Origin: Fodinibius salipaludis
GTDB taxonomy: Bacteria; Bacteroidota; Rhodothermia; Balneolales; Balneolaceae
Direction of reading: 5' to 3'
Assembly (NCBI RefSeq): GCF_002287075.1
Contig: NZ_NSKE01000003.1
Location: 124,001-188,000, forward strand
Length of the DNA: 64,000 nt
Shown one piece after another: positions 36,038 through 45,304 of the stretch. The position numbers were made by a program, and so were the translations under genes. Every line of letters starts with the position of its first letter. Positions within the stretch are counted from its first letter, which is position 1. Below the pieces are notes generated by a model. It did no database searches, was not told the DNA's origin, and saw only the letters and a program-made list of their open reading frames with translations.

Positions 36038-37903
36038 TTGAAAACGATTTTAACGGATAAAGAAAAACAGCATTGGCAAGAGGGACACCAATATGAAGCT
36101 TATGATTTTATGGGTTCCCGCCTTACGGATGATGGGGTGTATTTTGCTGTTTGGGCACCGCATGCTTACAGTGTGAGTGTAGTTGGTGAGTTTAATAATT
36201 GGGACGGCCGAGAACATCCTATGGAGAAGGATGAGGATACGGGTATTTGGACAACCTTTATACCTGATATTGAACACTGGGCTTTGTATAAATATGAGTT
36301 GAAAACGGCTGAGAATGCTCCTCCCTTTTTAAAATCAGATCCTTATGCTTATGCCATGGAAGTACGCCCCAAAACAGCTTCGCTGGTGTACGATTTGTCG
36401 GATTATGCGTGGGATGATGAAGAGTGGATGGAAAACCGGGAGCAGCGTCAGTCATTTCAGCAACCCATATCTATATACGAAGTGCATCTGGCATCATGGA
36501 AGAGAAAGGGAGAAGATAATAATGAATATTTAAGCTATCGGGAGTTAGCACATGATTTAGTTCCCTATGTAAAGGATTGTGGGTTTACACATATCGAACT
36601 AATGCCTATTGCTGAACATCCCTATGATCCCTCTTGGGGATATCAAGTTACGGGTTATTTTGCTCCTACCAGTCGCCTGGGAGATCCCAAGGATTTTATG
36701 TACTTCGTAGATGAATGCCACAAAAATGGGATTGGGGTGATAATGGATTGGGTGCCCGGCCATTTCCCAAAGGATGAGCAAGGGTTACAAATGTTTGACA
36801 GTACTCCTTTGTATGAGTATGAGGACCCTAAAAAAAGAGAGCAGAAAGATTGGGGTACCTATATTTTTGATTATGGGAAAGACGGAGTGCGAAACTTTTT
36901 GCTGTCAAACGCACACTACTGGTGCAATAAATATCATATTGATGGGCTGCGCGTTGATGCAGTAGCTTCTATGTTATACCTGGACTATTCTAAGGAGCCG
37001 GGCGAATGGTCACCGAACAAGTACGGGGGCAATGAGCATTTAGAAGCTATTCAGTTTTTGAAGGATTTTAATAAGATGATCCATGGTGAGTTTCCGGGAA
37101 TACTAACCTTTGCCGAGGAATCTACCTCTTGGCCCGGAGTGACAACGCCTGTACATGAGGATGGACTTGGTTTTGATTACAAGTGGAATATGGGATGGAT
37201 GAATGATACGCTGGCGTATATTCAAAAAAGTCCCAAAGAACGTGAGGATGATCCCAACAAGATTACCTTTCCAATGATGTATAACTATTCGGAAAATTTC
37301 ATTCTCCCCTTCTCGCATGATGAAGTGGTACACCTTAAAAAACCCCTCGTTTGGAAAAGTACAGGCAATGAGGATGAACAGTTTTCTAACCTGCGCCTGC
37401 TATTTACATATCTTTTTGGTCATCCCGGCAAGAAATTGTTGTTCATGGGTGATGAGTTTGCTGAGACAAGTGAATGGGCCGAGGATCGATCACTTCATTG
37501 GCATCTGCTGGATCATAAACGGCATCAGGGGATTAAAAAACTGGTAGATGATTTAAATCGTTTGTACAAGCAGGAAGAATCGTTACACCAGCTGGATAAA
37601 GATCCTAATGGTTTTGAGTGGATAGCCTTGGGAAAAGAGCAAGTATCGGTGTTTTCATTTTTAAGAAAGGCAAAGGAGCCTTCCAACCATCTTTTATTTA
37701 TATTGAATTTTTCTGATCGACAGATATCTGATTATTCGGTGGGGCCTTTTAAAGGGGAACAGTATCGTATAATTTTTAATAGTGAGTCGGAATATTACGG
37801 GGGGATAGATAAAGGTGGACACTATGGATTAGGAGAAGAACAGCACGTTTGGATGGAGCCGTATTCAGCATTGGTATTAAAGCCTGAGCGAGAACTTGAA
37901 TAA
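36038..37903 (+). CDS. glgB: 1,4-alpha-glucan branching enzyme
   Basis: A protein of about 621 residues with an N-terminal CBM48 domain (VYFAVWAPHAYSVSVVGEFN near 30-50) and a GH13 barrel. The nucleophile lies in IDGLRVDAVASMLY, the acid/base in TFAEESTSWPGV, and the transition-state residue in FSHDEVVH. FMGDEFAETSEW and a C-terminal beta domain end the protein. It forms the alpha-1,6 branches of glycogen. No ATG fits: the first in-frame ATG (36110) would cut the N-terminus close to CBM48. The TTG at 36038 is the preferred, uncertain start. No other glycogen gene besides the degenerate synthase at 38890 is nearby. Confidence 0.9.
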   Translation: MKTILTDKEKQHWQEGHQYEAYDFMGSRLTDDGVYFAVWAPHAYSVSVVGEFNNWDGREHPMEKDEDTGIWTTFIPDIEHWALYKYELKTAENAPPFLKSDPYAYAMEVRPKTASLVYDLSDYAWDDEEWMENREQRQSFQQPISIYEVHLASWKRKGEDNNEYLSYRELAHDLVPYVKDCGFTHIELMPIAEHPYDPSWGYQVTGYFAPTSRLGDPKDFMYFVDECHKNGIGVIMDWVPGHFPKDEQGLQMFDSTPLYEYEDPKKREQKDWGTYIFDYGKDGVRNFLLSNAHYWCNKYHIDGLRVDAVASMLYLDYSKEPGEWSPNKYGGNEHLEAIQFLKDFNKMIHGEFPGILTFAEESTSWPGVTTPVHEDGLGFDYKWNMGWMNDTLAYIQKSPKEREDDPNKITFPMMYNYSENFILPFSHDEVVHLKKPLVWKSTGNEDEQFSNLRLLFTYLFGHPGKKLLFMGDEFAETSEWAEDRSLHWHLLDHKRHQGIKKLVDDLNRLYKQEESLHQLDKDPNGFEWIALGKEQVSVFSFLRKAKEPSNHLLFILNFSDRQISDYSVGPFKGEQYRIIFNSESEYYGGIDKGGHYGLGEEQHVWMEPYSALVLKPERELE

Positions 37904-37995
37904 TTTGTTCGGTTTCGTTCATTTGGTGGAGTTGTTGGGTACAGGTTTATAGGAATAAAGGTCGTAAAATATTTTATTAACAGGCTCTATTTTAG

Positions 37996-38003
37996 TATAT
38001 TTG
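37996..38003 (+). promoter_or_regulatory. TAnnTTTG-type promoter box before the ComA-like gene
   Basis: TATATTTG is an exact match to the Bacteroidota -7 element and lies 32 bp before the start codon at 38035. No strong -33 TTTG is seen. It suggests that the cluster 38035-43671 begins with its own promoter. Confidence 0.5.
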
Positions 38004-38034
38004 TCCGTTTAATTTGTCAAATTTATAATTTCCA

Positions 38035-38853
38035 ATGTCTTTTAAGCTCAATCACCTCCCAAACCGTACTGAGAAACCTCGAGAAAAAGGAATGACGCTT
38101 GTTTTAGACAAGGGTCTAAGTGTTCGACAAGTTGAAGATTTTTGCAAATCTTGTTCCAAATATATTGACATTGTAAAGCTTGGCTGGGGAACCAGTTATG
38201 TAACACAGAACCTGGAAGAGAAACTGGCTGTATATTCTAATGCGGATATACCGGTTTATTTTGGGGGAACACTTTTTGAAGCGTACGTACTCCGTGACCA
38301 GCTTGATGCGTATATGGAGCTGTTAGATCGGTTTAATATCGAACATGCCGAGGTGTCAAATGGTACAATATGGCTTTCCGATCAACGAAAGGTGGAGATT
38401 ATTCAGAAGATGAGTAAGCACTTCACCATTTTGTCGGAAATAGGGAGTAAAAACCCGAATGATATCATACCGCCATATAAATGGGTAAAAATGATTGAGC
38501 GTGAGCTCGAGGCCGGTGCGTGGAAAGTTATCTGTGAAGCTCGAGAAAGTGGAACAGTGGGCGTATTTCGTCCCAATGGTGAGGTACGCTCTGGACTTAT
38601 TGATGAGATCGCAGACTCAGTACCTGTTGAGAATTTGATTTTTGAGGCACCTCAAAAAGAACAGCAAGTTTGGTTTATTCGTAAGTTTGGAAGTAATGTA
38701 AATCTTGGCAATATACAGCCTTCAGAAGTAATTCCTGTCGAAACCCTGCGTCTGGGGCTACGAGGCGATACGCTTTTTGATTTCTATTCACTTGATGACG
38801 AAGAGATGAGTCAGCTTTATGCGGATCAGGAGAAAAAAGAGTCCGACGAATAA
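38035..38853 (+). CDS. Phosphosulfolactate synthase-like protein (ComA family)
   Basis: A 272-residue cytosolic TIM-barrel protein. GMTLVLDKGLSVRQVEDFC, YIDIVKLGWGTSYVTQN, DIPVYFGGTLFEAYVLR and FTILSEIGSKN match ComA. In methanogens ComA joins phosphoenolpyruvate and sulfite to phosphosulfolactate, the first step of coenzyme M synthesis. Here no other coenzyme M gene is near. In Bacteroidota relatives that make sulfonolipids, a sulfolactate or cysteate product would make sense, but this is inference. The GlgA-like gene starts 36 bp downstream. Confidence 0.85.
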   Translation: MSFKLNHLPNRTEKPREKGMTLVLDKGLSVRQVEDFCKSCSKYIDIVKLGWGTSYVTQNLEEKLAVYSNADIPVYFGGTLFEAYVLRDQLDAYMELLDRFNIEHAEVSNGTIWLSDQRKVEIIQKMSKHFTILSEIGSKNPNDIIPPYKWVKMIERELEAGAWKVICEARESGTVGVFRPNGEVRSGLIDEIADSVPVENLIFEAPQKEQQVWFIRKFGSNVNLGNIQPSEVIPVETLRLGLRGDTLFDFYSLDDEEMSQLYADQEKKESDE

Positions 38854-38889
38854 ACAATAAATAAACAACGAATTTATTAGTATTTATCT

Positions 38890-39708
38890 ATGAAAGTATT
38901 ATATGCTGCCGCTGAAATATCTCCTTTTGCCAGAATGACACATACGGCTGATTTACTCCGGTTTTTGCCGGCATCCTTACAGGATAAAGGATATGAGATT
39001 CGTATTTTGTTACCTAAGTATGGAACCATTAATGATCGCAGAAATCGATTGCATGAGGTAATTCGTTTGTCTGGTATTGAGATCGAAGTAGGCGAAAAAA
39101 TAGAAAATATGCGTATTAAGGTGGCAAGCATACCTAATGCGAAGCTACAGGTATACTTCTTGGATAATGACACCTACTTTAAGCGTAAAGCTATGTTCAT
39201 GAATCCGGAAACGGATGAACACTATGATGATAATGACGAGCGAATCGTCTTTTATAGCAAAGGTGTTTTGGAAACGGTAGCAAAATTGGGTTGGGAGCCT
39301 GATATCATACATTGTCACGATTGGGCGGCAGGGCTAATCCCATTGCTTGCCAAAGAGAAATATAACGATTTGGATCTGTTTAAGGATACGGAAGTCATTT
39401 ACAATATCCACCACCCCGAAAACAACGGCATATTCAATAAAAAGCTGTTAGATTTGGTTGGTTTGCCTGATTCTGTAGATAAGGACAATCTTATAGAGGG
39501 AGAGAACGTTGACTTACGCACCCTCGGTTTAAAATACAGCGATCATGTTGTAACCGGCAATCATATAACAGATGAATTAGACGATCTTTTTGAGCAGTTG
39601 GGTGTTTCGGCAAGAAAAATTCAGGGATCGCCTGAAGATGTTTCTGATAAATTTGCCGACTACTATGATGAGATTGCCGGAACCGAAGAAGAAACGGAAG
39701 AATCATAA
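38890..39708 (+). CDS. Half-length glycogen/starch synthase-like protein (GT5 N-terminal domain only)
   Basis: A 272-residue protein matching only the first Rossmann domain of glycogen synthase (GT5): MKVLYAAAEISPFAR, LPKYGTINDRRNRLHEVIRL, QVYFLDNDTYFKRKAMF and PDIIHCHDWAAGLIPLL. The ADP-glucose loop KxGGLADV is replaced (RMTHTADLL), and the whole donor-binding C-terminal domain is absent. Short versions of about 270 residues are a regular family in Bacteroidota, usually next to a DUF4270 gene as here, so this is not a recent truncation. It is unlikely to make glycogen; a structural or binding role is more plausible (inference). The tail after residue 235 is acidic. Confidence 0.85.
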   Translation: MKVLYAAAEISPFARMTHTADLLRFLPASLQDKGYEIRILLPKYGTINDRRNRLHEVIRLSGIEIEVGEKIENMRIKVASIPNAKLQVYFLDNDTYFKRKAMFMNPETDEHYDDNDERIVFYSKGVLETVAKLGWEPDIIHCHDWAAGLIPLLAKEKYNDLDLFKDTEVIYNIHHPENNGIFNKKLLDLVGLPDSVDKDNLIEGENVDLRTLGLKYSDHVVTGNHITDELDDLFEQLGVSARKIQGSPEDVSDKFADYYDEIAGTEEETEES

Positions 39709-39726
39709 ATTTAGAGCAGTATCTCG

Positions 39727-40989
39727 TTGCAAAATTTTATACAAATCTCTTTTCAACAAGCAAGGTCATTTTATTTAGTATTAATTTTAAGTGTTTTGGT
39801 GGGGCTTAGCGCCTGCGAAAACCCGGGTTCGGTAGGAGGTGACCTCACAGACCCAACTTCAGAAGTAGTACAAGACACGTTGATTATTAATGGTCTAACC
39901 TCTGTAGATGCCACATCTTATTCTGGTGAGCAGAATTTCTTTTCGGCCGGCAGTTTTGAGGATCCGCTATTTGGCAATATGGGCGCTACGGGCTATTTAA
40001 AGCCCAACTTGCCAGCCTCGTCGGATACGATGAAAGCAGATGGGGAGATGCTGTTACAGATTATGTATAACCTTGGACAGGTTTCTGGAGATACCGTTGG
40101 TACCCAGCGATTTGACCTATATCAAATCAATCAGTATTGGCGCGATCGTGTACTCAAAGTTGATGATGAGCTTACGTTAGGACAAAAGCTCGGTGAATTT
40201 TCGGTTGGATCAGAGGATTCACTGATGATTAATCTATCTGACATCGCTCCACAGTGGGTGGATGAATATCGTACCTATGCCGAAGATTCCAAAGATGATA
40301 CGACGGGCTCGGTTGATTCGACCTATAAATACGAAGCTCACGGCTTGGCGTTAGTTGCCCAAAACAGTACGAAGATTCTGCCATTGTATCGAGATTCAAC
40401 TCGTTTTGTTATACAGCATCCCGAGGCGGATACCTTTGATGTATCGCTAAATAGATGGGGGTATAGCTTAAGCAGAGGAAGTGGCAGCACTTTCCCGCAG
40501 GGTTCAATTCCTTTGCATAGCACCTACGAGAGCGTACTAAACTTTAAAGAGTTGGGAATTGATCGACTGGATGTACAAGTTTCCGGATTGTCGCGGGCTA
40601 TATTGGTACTAAGTGAAAATGCTGAGGCCTTGGAACAAAGTTTGAGCGGAGAACCTTCAACTACTAAAAGGGCAAAAGAACAGGTAGCATATTTGCATTT
40701 AGCTAACCCGGGAGGGCTGCCCGAGAATATAGACCCTGGTGCACCGTTGAATAGTCCAACCAGATTGCAGGGAGTTTACTCTGCTGAAAGCGAAACTTTC
40801 CGGTTTGATGTGACAAGCTTGGTCGAAAATATTATAAGAAATGGATTTCCGGAAGATCGGGAGTTTTTTGTAACGCTCCCAAATAATGGTGTGATAAAAT
40901 CTACCCTTATAATGACGGATGATGGCCAGGTTCCCGACGGATTGAAGCCAAAAATTATAATTACCTCTTTAAAAAATATTAAGAATTAG
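39727..40989 (+). CDS. DUF4270-family lipoprotein
   Basis: A 420-residue lipoprotein. Translation appears to start at TTG 39727, giving a signal that ends in VGLSACENPG (Cys near 31). The mature domain has the long beta-rich DUF4270 layout, with VDATSYSGEQNFFSAGSFED near the start and NIIRNGFPEDREFFVTLPNN near the end. It follows the short GlgA-like gene by 18 bp, the usual Bacteroidota order. Its role is unknown; outer-membrane location is expected from the signal. Confidence 0.85.
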   Translation: MQNFIQISFQQARSFYLVLILSVLVGLSACENPGSVGGDLTDPTSEVVQDTLIINGLTSVDATSYSGEQNFFSAGSFEDPLFGNMGATGYLKPNLPASSDTMKADGEMLLQIMYNLGQVSGDTVGTQRFDLYQINQYWRDRVLKVDDELTLGQKLGEFSVGSEDSLMINLSDIAPQWVDEYRTYAEDSKDDTTGSVDSTYKYEAHGLALVAQNSTKILPLYRDSTRFVIQHPEADTFDVSLNRWGYSLSRGSGSTFPQGSIPLHSTYESVLNFKELGIDRLDVQVSGLSRAILVLSENAEALEQSLSGEPSTTKRAKEQVAYLHLANPGGLPENIDPGAPLNSPTRLQGVYSAESETFRFDVTSLVENIIRNGFPEDREFFVTLPNNGVIKSTLIMTDDGQVPDGLKPKIIITSLKNIKN

Positions 40990-40991
40990 CG

Positions 40992-42275
40992 TTGAAAAAG
41001 TTAGCTCTTATAGTAACACTACTGGTTTTTGGAACGTCTGCAGCATTTGCCCAATCAGGTGATGCTAAGGCTGCAAGTGGATCTGTTTATTCCAAGATAG
41101 GTATTGGATATCCATTAGCCACAAGTAATTCGGCAGCCCAATCTATGGGATTGCTGGGTGTTTCTTTTAATGATACGTTCGTAGGATCGATTTCAAACCC
41201 CGCTCATTGGGGGAATACTGTTTATGGTATTGGGGTAGGTGAGGTTGGCGTTGATTCTTATACTGCCAGTGATGCTACGGGAAGTGTAACAAATTCAAAT
41301 TTTTCGGTTGGCCAATTTCAGCTTCAGCTTCCCATTATTCGAGGAGAGTTGGGAGTTTCGGGTTCCTTTATTCCTGTAACAGAGGCAAAATTTCGGACTT
41401 TTGAGCAAAAGACACTGGGAGTTGGAGGAGAACCTCTTGATTATAGTGTTGAAAATCGTGGTAGTGGTGGATTAAATAGAGCTGAGTTAGGACTTGGTTG
41501 GAGGATTAATTCAAACATATCGGTTGGATATGCTACCTCATTATATTTTCTCTCGATGGATGATTCATATGTAGCACAATTTCCGCAATCTCCTTTTCGT
41601 GATGCGAACTTTGCTATTGAAACCAGCGGACACAGTTTTGGACATCGGGTGGGAACATCAATTCGGCTGCCCAACATTTTGCGAGAAGATGATCAGCTGG
41701 GAATTGGAGCAACGGTTGACCTACCCGTTGAGCTAAATGCAGAGCGGAAACAAACAGGTGTTATAGATAACGGAGCAGTAAACTTGACTAAGGACTTGCA
41801 AAATGCGGAAGGTCCCATTAAACTACCGATGAAAATTAGTGGTGGAGTAAGCTACAGACCCAGCAATTTATTAATGGTAGGTCTTGAAGGACTTTATGAG
41901 GGTTGGTCAGGATATGAAAATGATTTCAAACCCTCAGAAGATGAGCTTTTTGTAGATCGTTATAAAATGGGTTTGGGAATACAGTATTTTCCTTATGTCA
42001 CAGGTTCAAATAAATTTTTATCCAGTTTTAAGTATCGGGCGGGAGCTTCTTATGATACCGGGCACTTGGATATTGATGGACAACGAATAAATACACTTAA
42101 ATTTGCGTTCGGGATTGGAATTCGATCACCGCGATCAAACTCTTCCATTGATTTAAGTTTTGAGTATGGAATAAGAGGTGCACAAACATCAAATTTGGTT
42201 AAGGAAAATATTTGGGGAGTACGATTGACGCTTAATTTAGCTGAAGTAATGTTTTTCCGTCCAAAACTTCAATAA
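40992..42275 (+). CDS. Outer-membrane beta-barrel protein
   Basis: A 427-residue protein that starts at TTG 40992, two bases after the DUF4270 stop. A signal peptide (MKKLALIVTLLVFGTSAAFA) is followed by many amphipathic strands with glycine and aromatic residues and a final strand ending in Phe-Phe-Arg-Pro. The layout resembles the FadL/PorV type of barrel (SKIGIGYPLATSNSAAQSMG, then ISNPAHW), but the family is not certain. It is probably translated with DUF4270 as a pair. Confidence 0.75.
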   Translation: MKKLALIVTLLVFGTSAAFAQSGDAKAASGSVYSKIGIGYPLATSNSAAQSMGLLGVSFNDTFVGSISNPAHWGNTVYGIGVGEVGVDSYTASDATGSVTNSNFSVGQFQLQLPIIRGELGVSGSFIPVTEAKFRTFEQKTLGVGGEPLDYSVENRGSGGLNRAELGLGWRINSNISVGYATSLYFLSMDDSYVAQFPQSPFRDANFAIETSGHSFGHRVGTSIRLPNILREDDQLGIGATVDLPVELNAERKQTGVIDNGAVNLTKDLQNAEGPIKLPMKISGGVSYRPSNLLMVGLEGLYEGWSGYENDFKPSEDELFVDRYKMGLGIQYFPYVTGSNKFLSSFKYRAGASYDTGHLDIDGQRINTLKFAFGIGIRSPRSNSSIDLSFEYGIRGAQTSNLVKENIWGVRLTLNLAEVMFFRPKLQ

Positions 42276-42333
42276 CAATAAATTGCTTTAGAAACAGTTT
42301 TAAATCTGAACCATACAGTTAAATGTCAGCATT

Positions 42334-43671
42334 ATGAAAAAATTAATACTAATAACGGCTTTTATCTTCTTAGGCAGTAGTTGGTCCTTGGCACAGTCCG
42401 AACAGTCTTCTGTGCAGCCACCAAGTGGAATGAGTGAAATACAGGCGTATTCCATTTTTTATGAAAACTATAAAAATGATTCTTTTGAAGAGGCTATAAA
42501 ATTTGGCCGATGGATGTGGCAGGGAATGCCTGAAACAATTGAAGGCTATTCGCGCTTCGATCTAAAAAGAAATATTGGGCGGCTCGTTACGTCTTATAAT
42601 GAAATGGCACAGAAGCAAGAAGATCCCTCACTTAAAGAAGCCTATGTTGATACTGCTCTTTTGATCTTTGACAGAGCATTTGAGAAATTCTCAGATGATA
42701 AGGATGCAAAATATGATTGGTATATAAAGAGAGGCCGTTTGCTACAGACCCATTCCGATAATGTTGATAATGCATCAATGCGTGCGGCAGAAAATTATTA
42801 TAAAGCTTTTCAGCTGAAGCCGGAGGAGCTTACCAAAAGATCTAAAGGATATTATATACAAAGGATACTCAATGAGTTTTCTTCTGGTGGCAAAAAGGAT
42901 GAGGCCTTGGCTGTGATGAAAAAAGCAGAGCCGCATGCCTCCCAAGAATTATTAAATTCGTTTAGTAATGTAAGAGAAGAACTTTTTGATTCTCCGGAAG
43001 AACAGATTGAATTTTTGGAAAGCGAGCTTGAAAGCAGCCCAGAAGATGAAGAGGCTTTAACGAAGTTGCGTGATGTTTATCAGGAACAGGAGATGGCTGC
43101 GGAGGCACGAGAAGTAAGCCAGAAATTGTATGAATTGAATCCGAACTTTGAAAATATAATGGCTGTGGCTGAGGCTGCTAAGAATAACGCCAATTATGAT
43201 TCGGCCATACAGTATTTCAAGGAAGCAATGGATAAGGCCTCAACGGATAAAGAAAAAGCTGATATAGCTTTAAATATTTCTGAAGCCTATTTAAACCAAG
43301 ATCAATTGCAGAGTGCTCGTAAGTTTGCTCGTCAGGCTATTAATAATAATAATAGTTGGGGCGATCCCTATATTCAGATTGCTGATATTTACGCTCGAGC
43401 AGTAAATCAGTGTACTGGTGACCGAAAGCTTACACCCGAGGATAAAGCTGTTTACTGGTTAGTATTGGACTATCTGGATAAAGCGAAGCAGGTGGATCCA
43501 AATACGTCAAATGAAGTAGATCGAAAATATCAGTCGTATAAGCCGGTTACACCTTCAAAGTCTGAGAAGTTTTTCTGGAAACCACCATTAGAAGAAGGGG
43601 AAAGTTTTGAAATTAACTCCTCCTTGATGGAATGCTACGTCTGGATCAACGAAACAACAACTGTTCGATAA
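42334..43671 (+). CDS. Exported tetratricopeptide-repeat protein
   Basis: A 445-residue protein with a signal peptide (MKKLILITAFIFLGSSWSLA) and TPR-like helix pairs over most of its length. Examples are AKNNANYDSAIQYFKEAMDK and KADIALNISEAYLNQDQLQS. It ends in a Trp/Pro-rich tail. TPR proteins serve as scaffolds; no enzyme motif is present. It is the last gene of the 38-43.7 kb cluster and is followed by a strong hairpin at 43717. Confidence 0.8.
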   Translation: MKKLILITAFIFLGSSWSLAQSEQSSVQPPSGMSEIQAYSIFYENYKNDSFEEAIKFGRWMWQGMPETIEGYSRFDLKRNIGRLVTSYNEMAQKQEDPSLKEAYVDTALLIFDRAFEKFSDDKDAKYDWYIKRGRLLQTHSDNVDNASMRAAENYYKAFQLKPEELTKRSKGYYIQRILNEFSSGGKKDEALAVMKKAEPHASQELLNSFSNVREELFDSPEEQIEFLESELESSPEDEEALTKLRDVYQEQEMAAEAREVSQKLYELNPNFENIMAVAEAAKNNANYDSAIQYFKEAMDKASTDKEKADIALNISEAYLNQDQLQSARKFARQAINNNNSWGDPYIQIADIYARAVNQCTGDRKLTPEDKAVYWLVLDYLDKAKQVDPNTSNEVDRKYQSYKPVTPSKSEKFFWKPPLEEGESFEINSSLMECYVWINETTTVR

Positions 43672-43716
43672 ATTTTAAATAACGATAAAGATTATTATCT
43701 TTATCTACTCGATTTG

Positions 43717-43748
43717 GCAGTACAGCTTTAAAGCTGTACTGCTTCTTC
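43717..43748 (+). terminator. Terminator after the TPR gene
   Basis: A 12-bp perfect stem (43717-43728 with 43731-43742) around a two-base centre, followed by TTCTTC. It ends the envelope-protein cluster and separates it from rho. Confidence 0.75.
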
Positions 43749-43846
43749 ACCTCTCAATTCTTAAATCACAATTGCACTCCTACCTTTCTGTGTGTTAGTA
43801 GTTCTATTTTTTATAACAGCAGATATGTAGGTATTAAGCTAAATCA

Positions 43847-45052
43847 TTGGATGTAATGGGACGTTCACGGAATAATAAGAATCGCGGTGGTAATAAAAAT
43901 AAGAATGTTTTTGTGCCTCGATTTAACGATAATAAAAATGTGGAAGTAGCCGGTCGATATAAAGGCGTAGTCGAAATTAATGAAAAGAACTACGGCTTTG
44001 CTCGGGAGAAAGATCATGAATTTAGCTATGAACCCAGCGATCCTTTTCTAAGACCCGACGAAGTTAAAAAACATAACCTCCGGCCTGGTCTGGAAATTGA
44101 AGGTGAATATGAAGAAGATGGAAGAGGACATCGTCATATTTATTCTATTGAGAAAATAAATGGACGTGATCCGATGGAGTGGCAACGAGCTACCCGTTTT
44201 GAACTTCAGACTCCTATTATGCCTAATGAGCATATTGAGCTGGGTGTTGATCCCGAAGATATTGAGATGAGAGTGATGGATTTGATTGCTCCTGTTGGAA
44301 AAGGACAGCGGGGGTTATTGGTTGCACCGCCTCGGACCGGGAAAACGGTGTTGTTGAAAAAAATAGCTGAATCATTAACTAAAAATCATCCGGATATCAG
44401 TACCGGAATATTGTTAGTGGATGAACGTCCCGAAGAAGTTACTGATTTTCTCAGATCAACAGATGCAGAGGTATTTGCCTCTTCAAATGATAAAGAAACC
44501 AGCAGTCATATAAGAATAACGGAGCTCGCTCTGGGATATGTTAAACGAAAAGCTGAAATGGGTGATGATGCGGTGTTACTTATTGATTCTATTACCCGAC
44601 TGGGACGAGCTTATAATAATATTCAGGAAAGCAGTGGGCGTACCCTTTCAGGTGGGCTGGACATACGCGCATTGGAAATCCCCAAAAAAATATTTGGCTC
44701 GGCACGAAAAATTGAGGGAGGCGGATCGTTAACAATTATAGCAACCTGTCTTATTGAAACCAATTCCCGAATGGATGATCTTATTTTTGAGGAGTTTAAG
44801 GGGACCGGTAATATGGAGGTTGTACTTGATCGTGAGTTAGCAAACGATCGCATCTATCCTGCTATAAACATAAGTGCCTCGGGAACTCGGAATGAAGATA
44901 AGTTTATTGGCGACTCAATGGAAGAACGGAATATGGTACGTCGCTATTTGCTCAAAAAATCGCCGAAAGAATCCATGCAGAGCTTACTTAAAGTATTAGG
45001 AAATACCGACAGTAACGAAGAGCTACTTAATCAAATAGCTGCGATGGTGTAG
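43847..45052 (+). CDS. rho: Transcription termination factor Rho
   Basis: A 401-residue Rho. The N-terminal helical Rho-N part is replaced by a short basic Asn-rich stretch (RSRNNKNRGGNKNKNVFVPR), then a cold-shock-type RNA-binding domain (about 35-115). The ATPase core has VGKGQRGLLVAPPRTGKTVL (Walker A near 161-167), LLVDERPEEVTDF, LLIDSITRLGRAYN and ELANDRIYPAINI. It is an RNA-dependent ATPase that stops transcription. The start is GATG at 43847 or the ATG at 43856. A 57-residue membrane ORF follows. Confidence 0.95.
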   Translation: MDVMGRSRNNKNRGGNKNKNVFVPRFNDNKNVEVAGRYKGVVEINEKNYGFAREKDHEFSYEPSDPFLRPDEVKKHNLRPGLEIEGEYEEDGRGHRHIYSIEKINGRDPMEWQRATRFELQTPIMPNEHIELGVDPEDIEMRVMDLIAPVGKGQRGLLVAPPRTGKTVLLKKIAESLTKNHPDISTGILLVDERPEEVTDFLRSTDAEVFASSNDKETSSHIRITELALGYVKRKAEMGDDAVLLIDSITRLGRAYNNIQESSGRTLSGGLDIRALEIPKKIFGSARKIEGGGSLTIIATCLIETNSRMDDLIFEEFKGTGNMEVVLDRELANDRIYPAINISASGTRNEDKFIGDSMEERNMVRRYLLKKSPKESMQSLLKVLGNTDSNEELLNQIAAMV

Positions 45053-45130
45053 TCGGTAGAAATATTGATTCAAATTTTGTAACTATGGGACTGTAGGAAC
45101 AAGCCCCCTTTTATATCTACCAAAGTTAAT

Positions 45131-45304
45131 ATGGCTACAAAATTTGAGAGAGGATTATTTAAAACCGTGACCTTTTTAGGTGCAGTAATAGGCAGTTATA
45201 TAGTAGGTACTGCAATTTATACCATAATTTATGGGAACGGTTTTTGGTATAATTTTGGCTATTCAGTGGGATATTTAACCCAAAAAATGGGTCAGTTGTT
45301 TTAG
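45131..45304 (+). CDS. 57-residue small membrane protein
   Basis: The ORF MATKFERGLFKTVTFLGAVI continues as GSYIVGTAIYTIIYGNGFWY and a soluble Tyr/Gly tail. It has one membrane helix of about 22 residues and ends at 45304, overlapping by four bases the stop of the convergent rhodanese gene. It starts 78 bp after rho. Composition and the charged start support a real gene, but no family is recognised. Confidence 0.5.
   Translation: MATKFERGLFKTVTFLGAVIGSYIVGTAIYTIIYGNGFWYNFGYSVGYLTQKMGQLF

Noticed and set aside
38890-39708. GlgA as a recently truncated glycogen synthase
   Set aside because: Half-length versions with the same neighbour (DUF4270) are a regular Bacteroidota family, so this is not a recent deletion.
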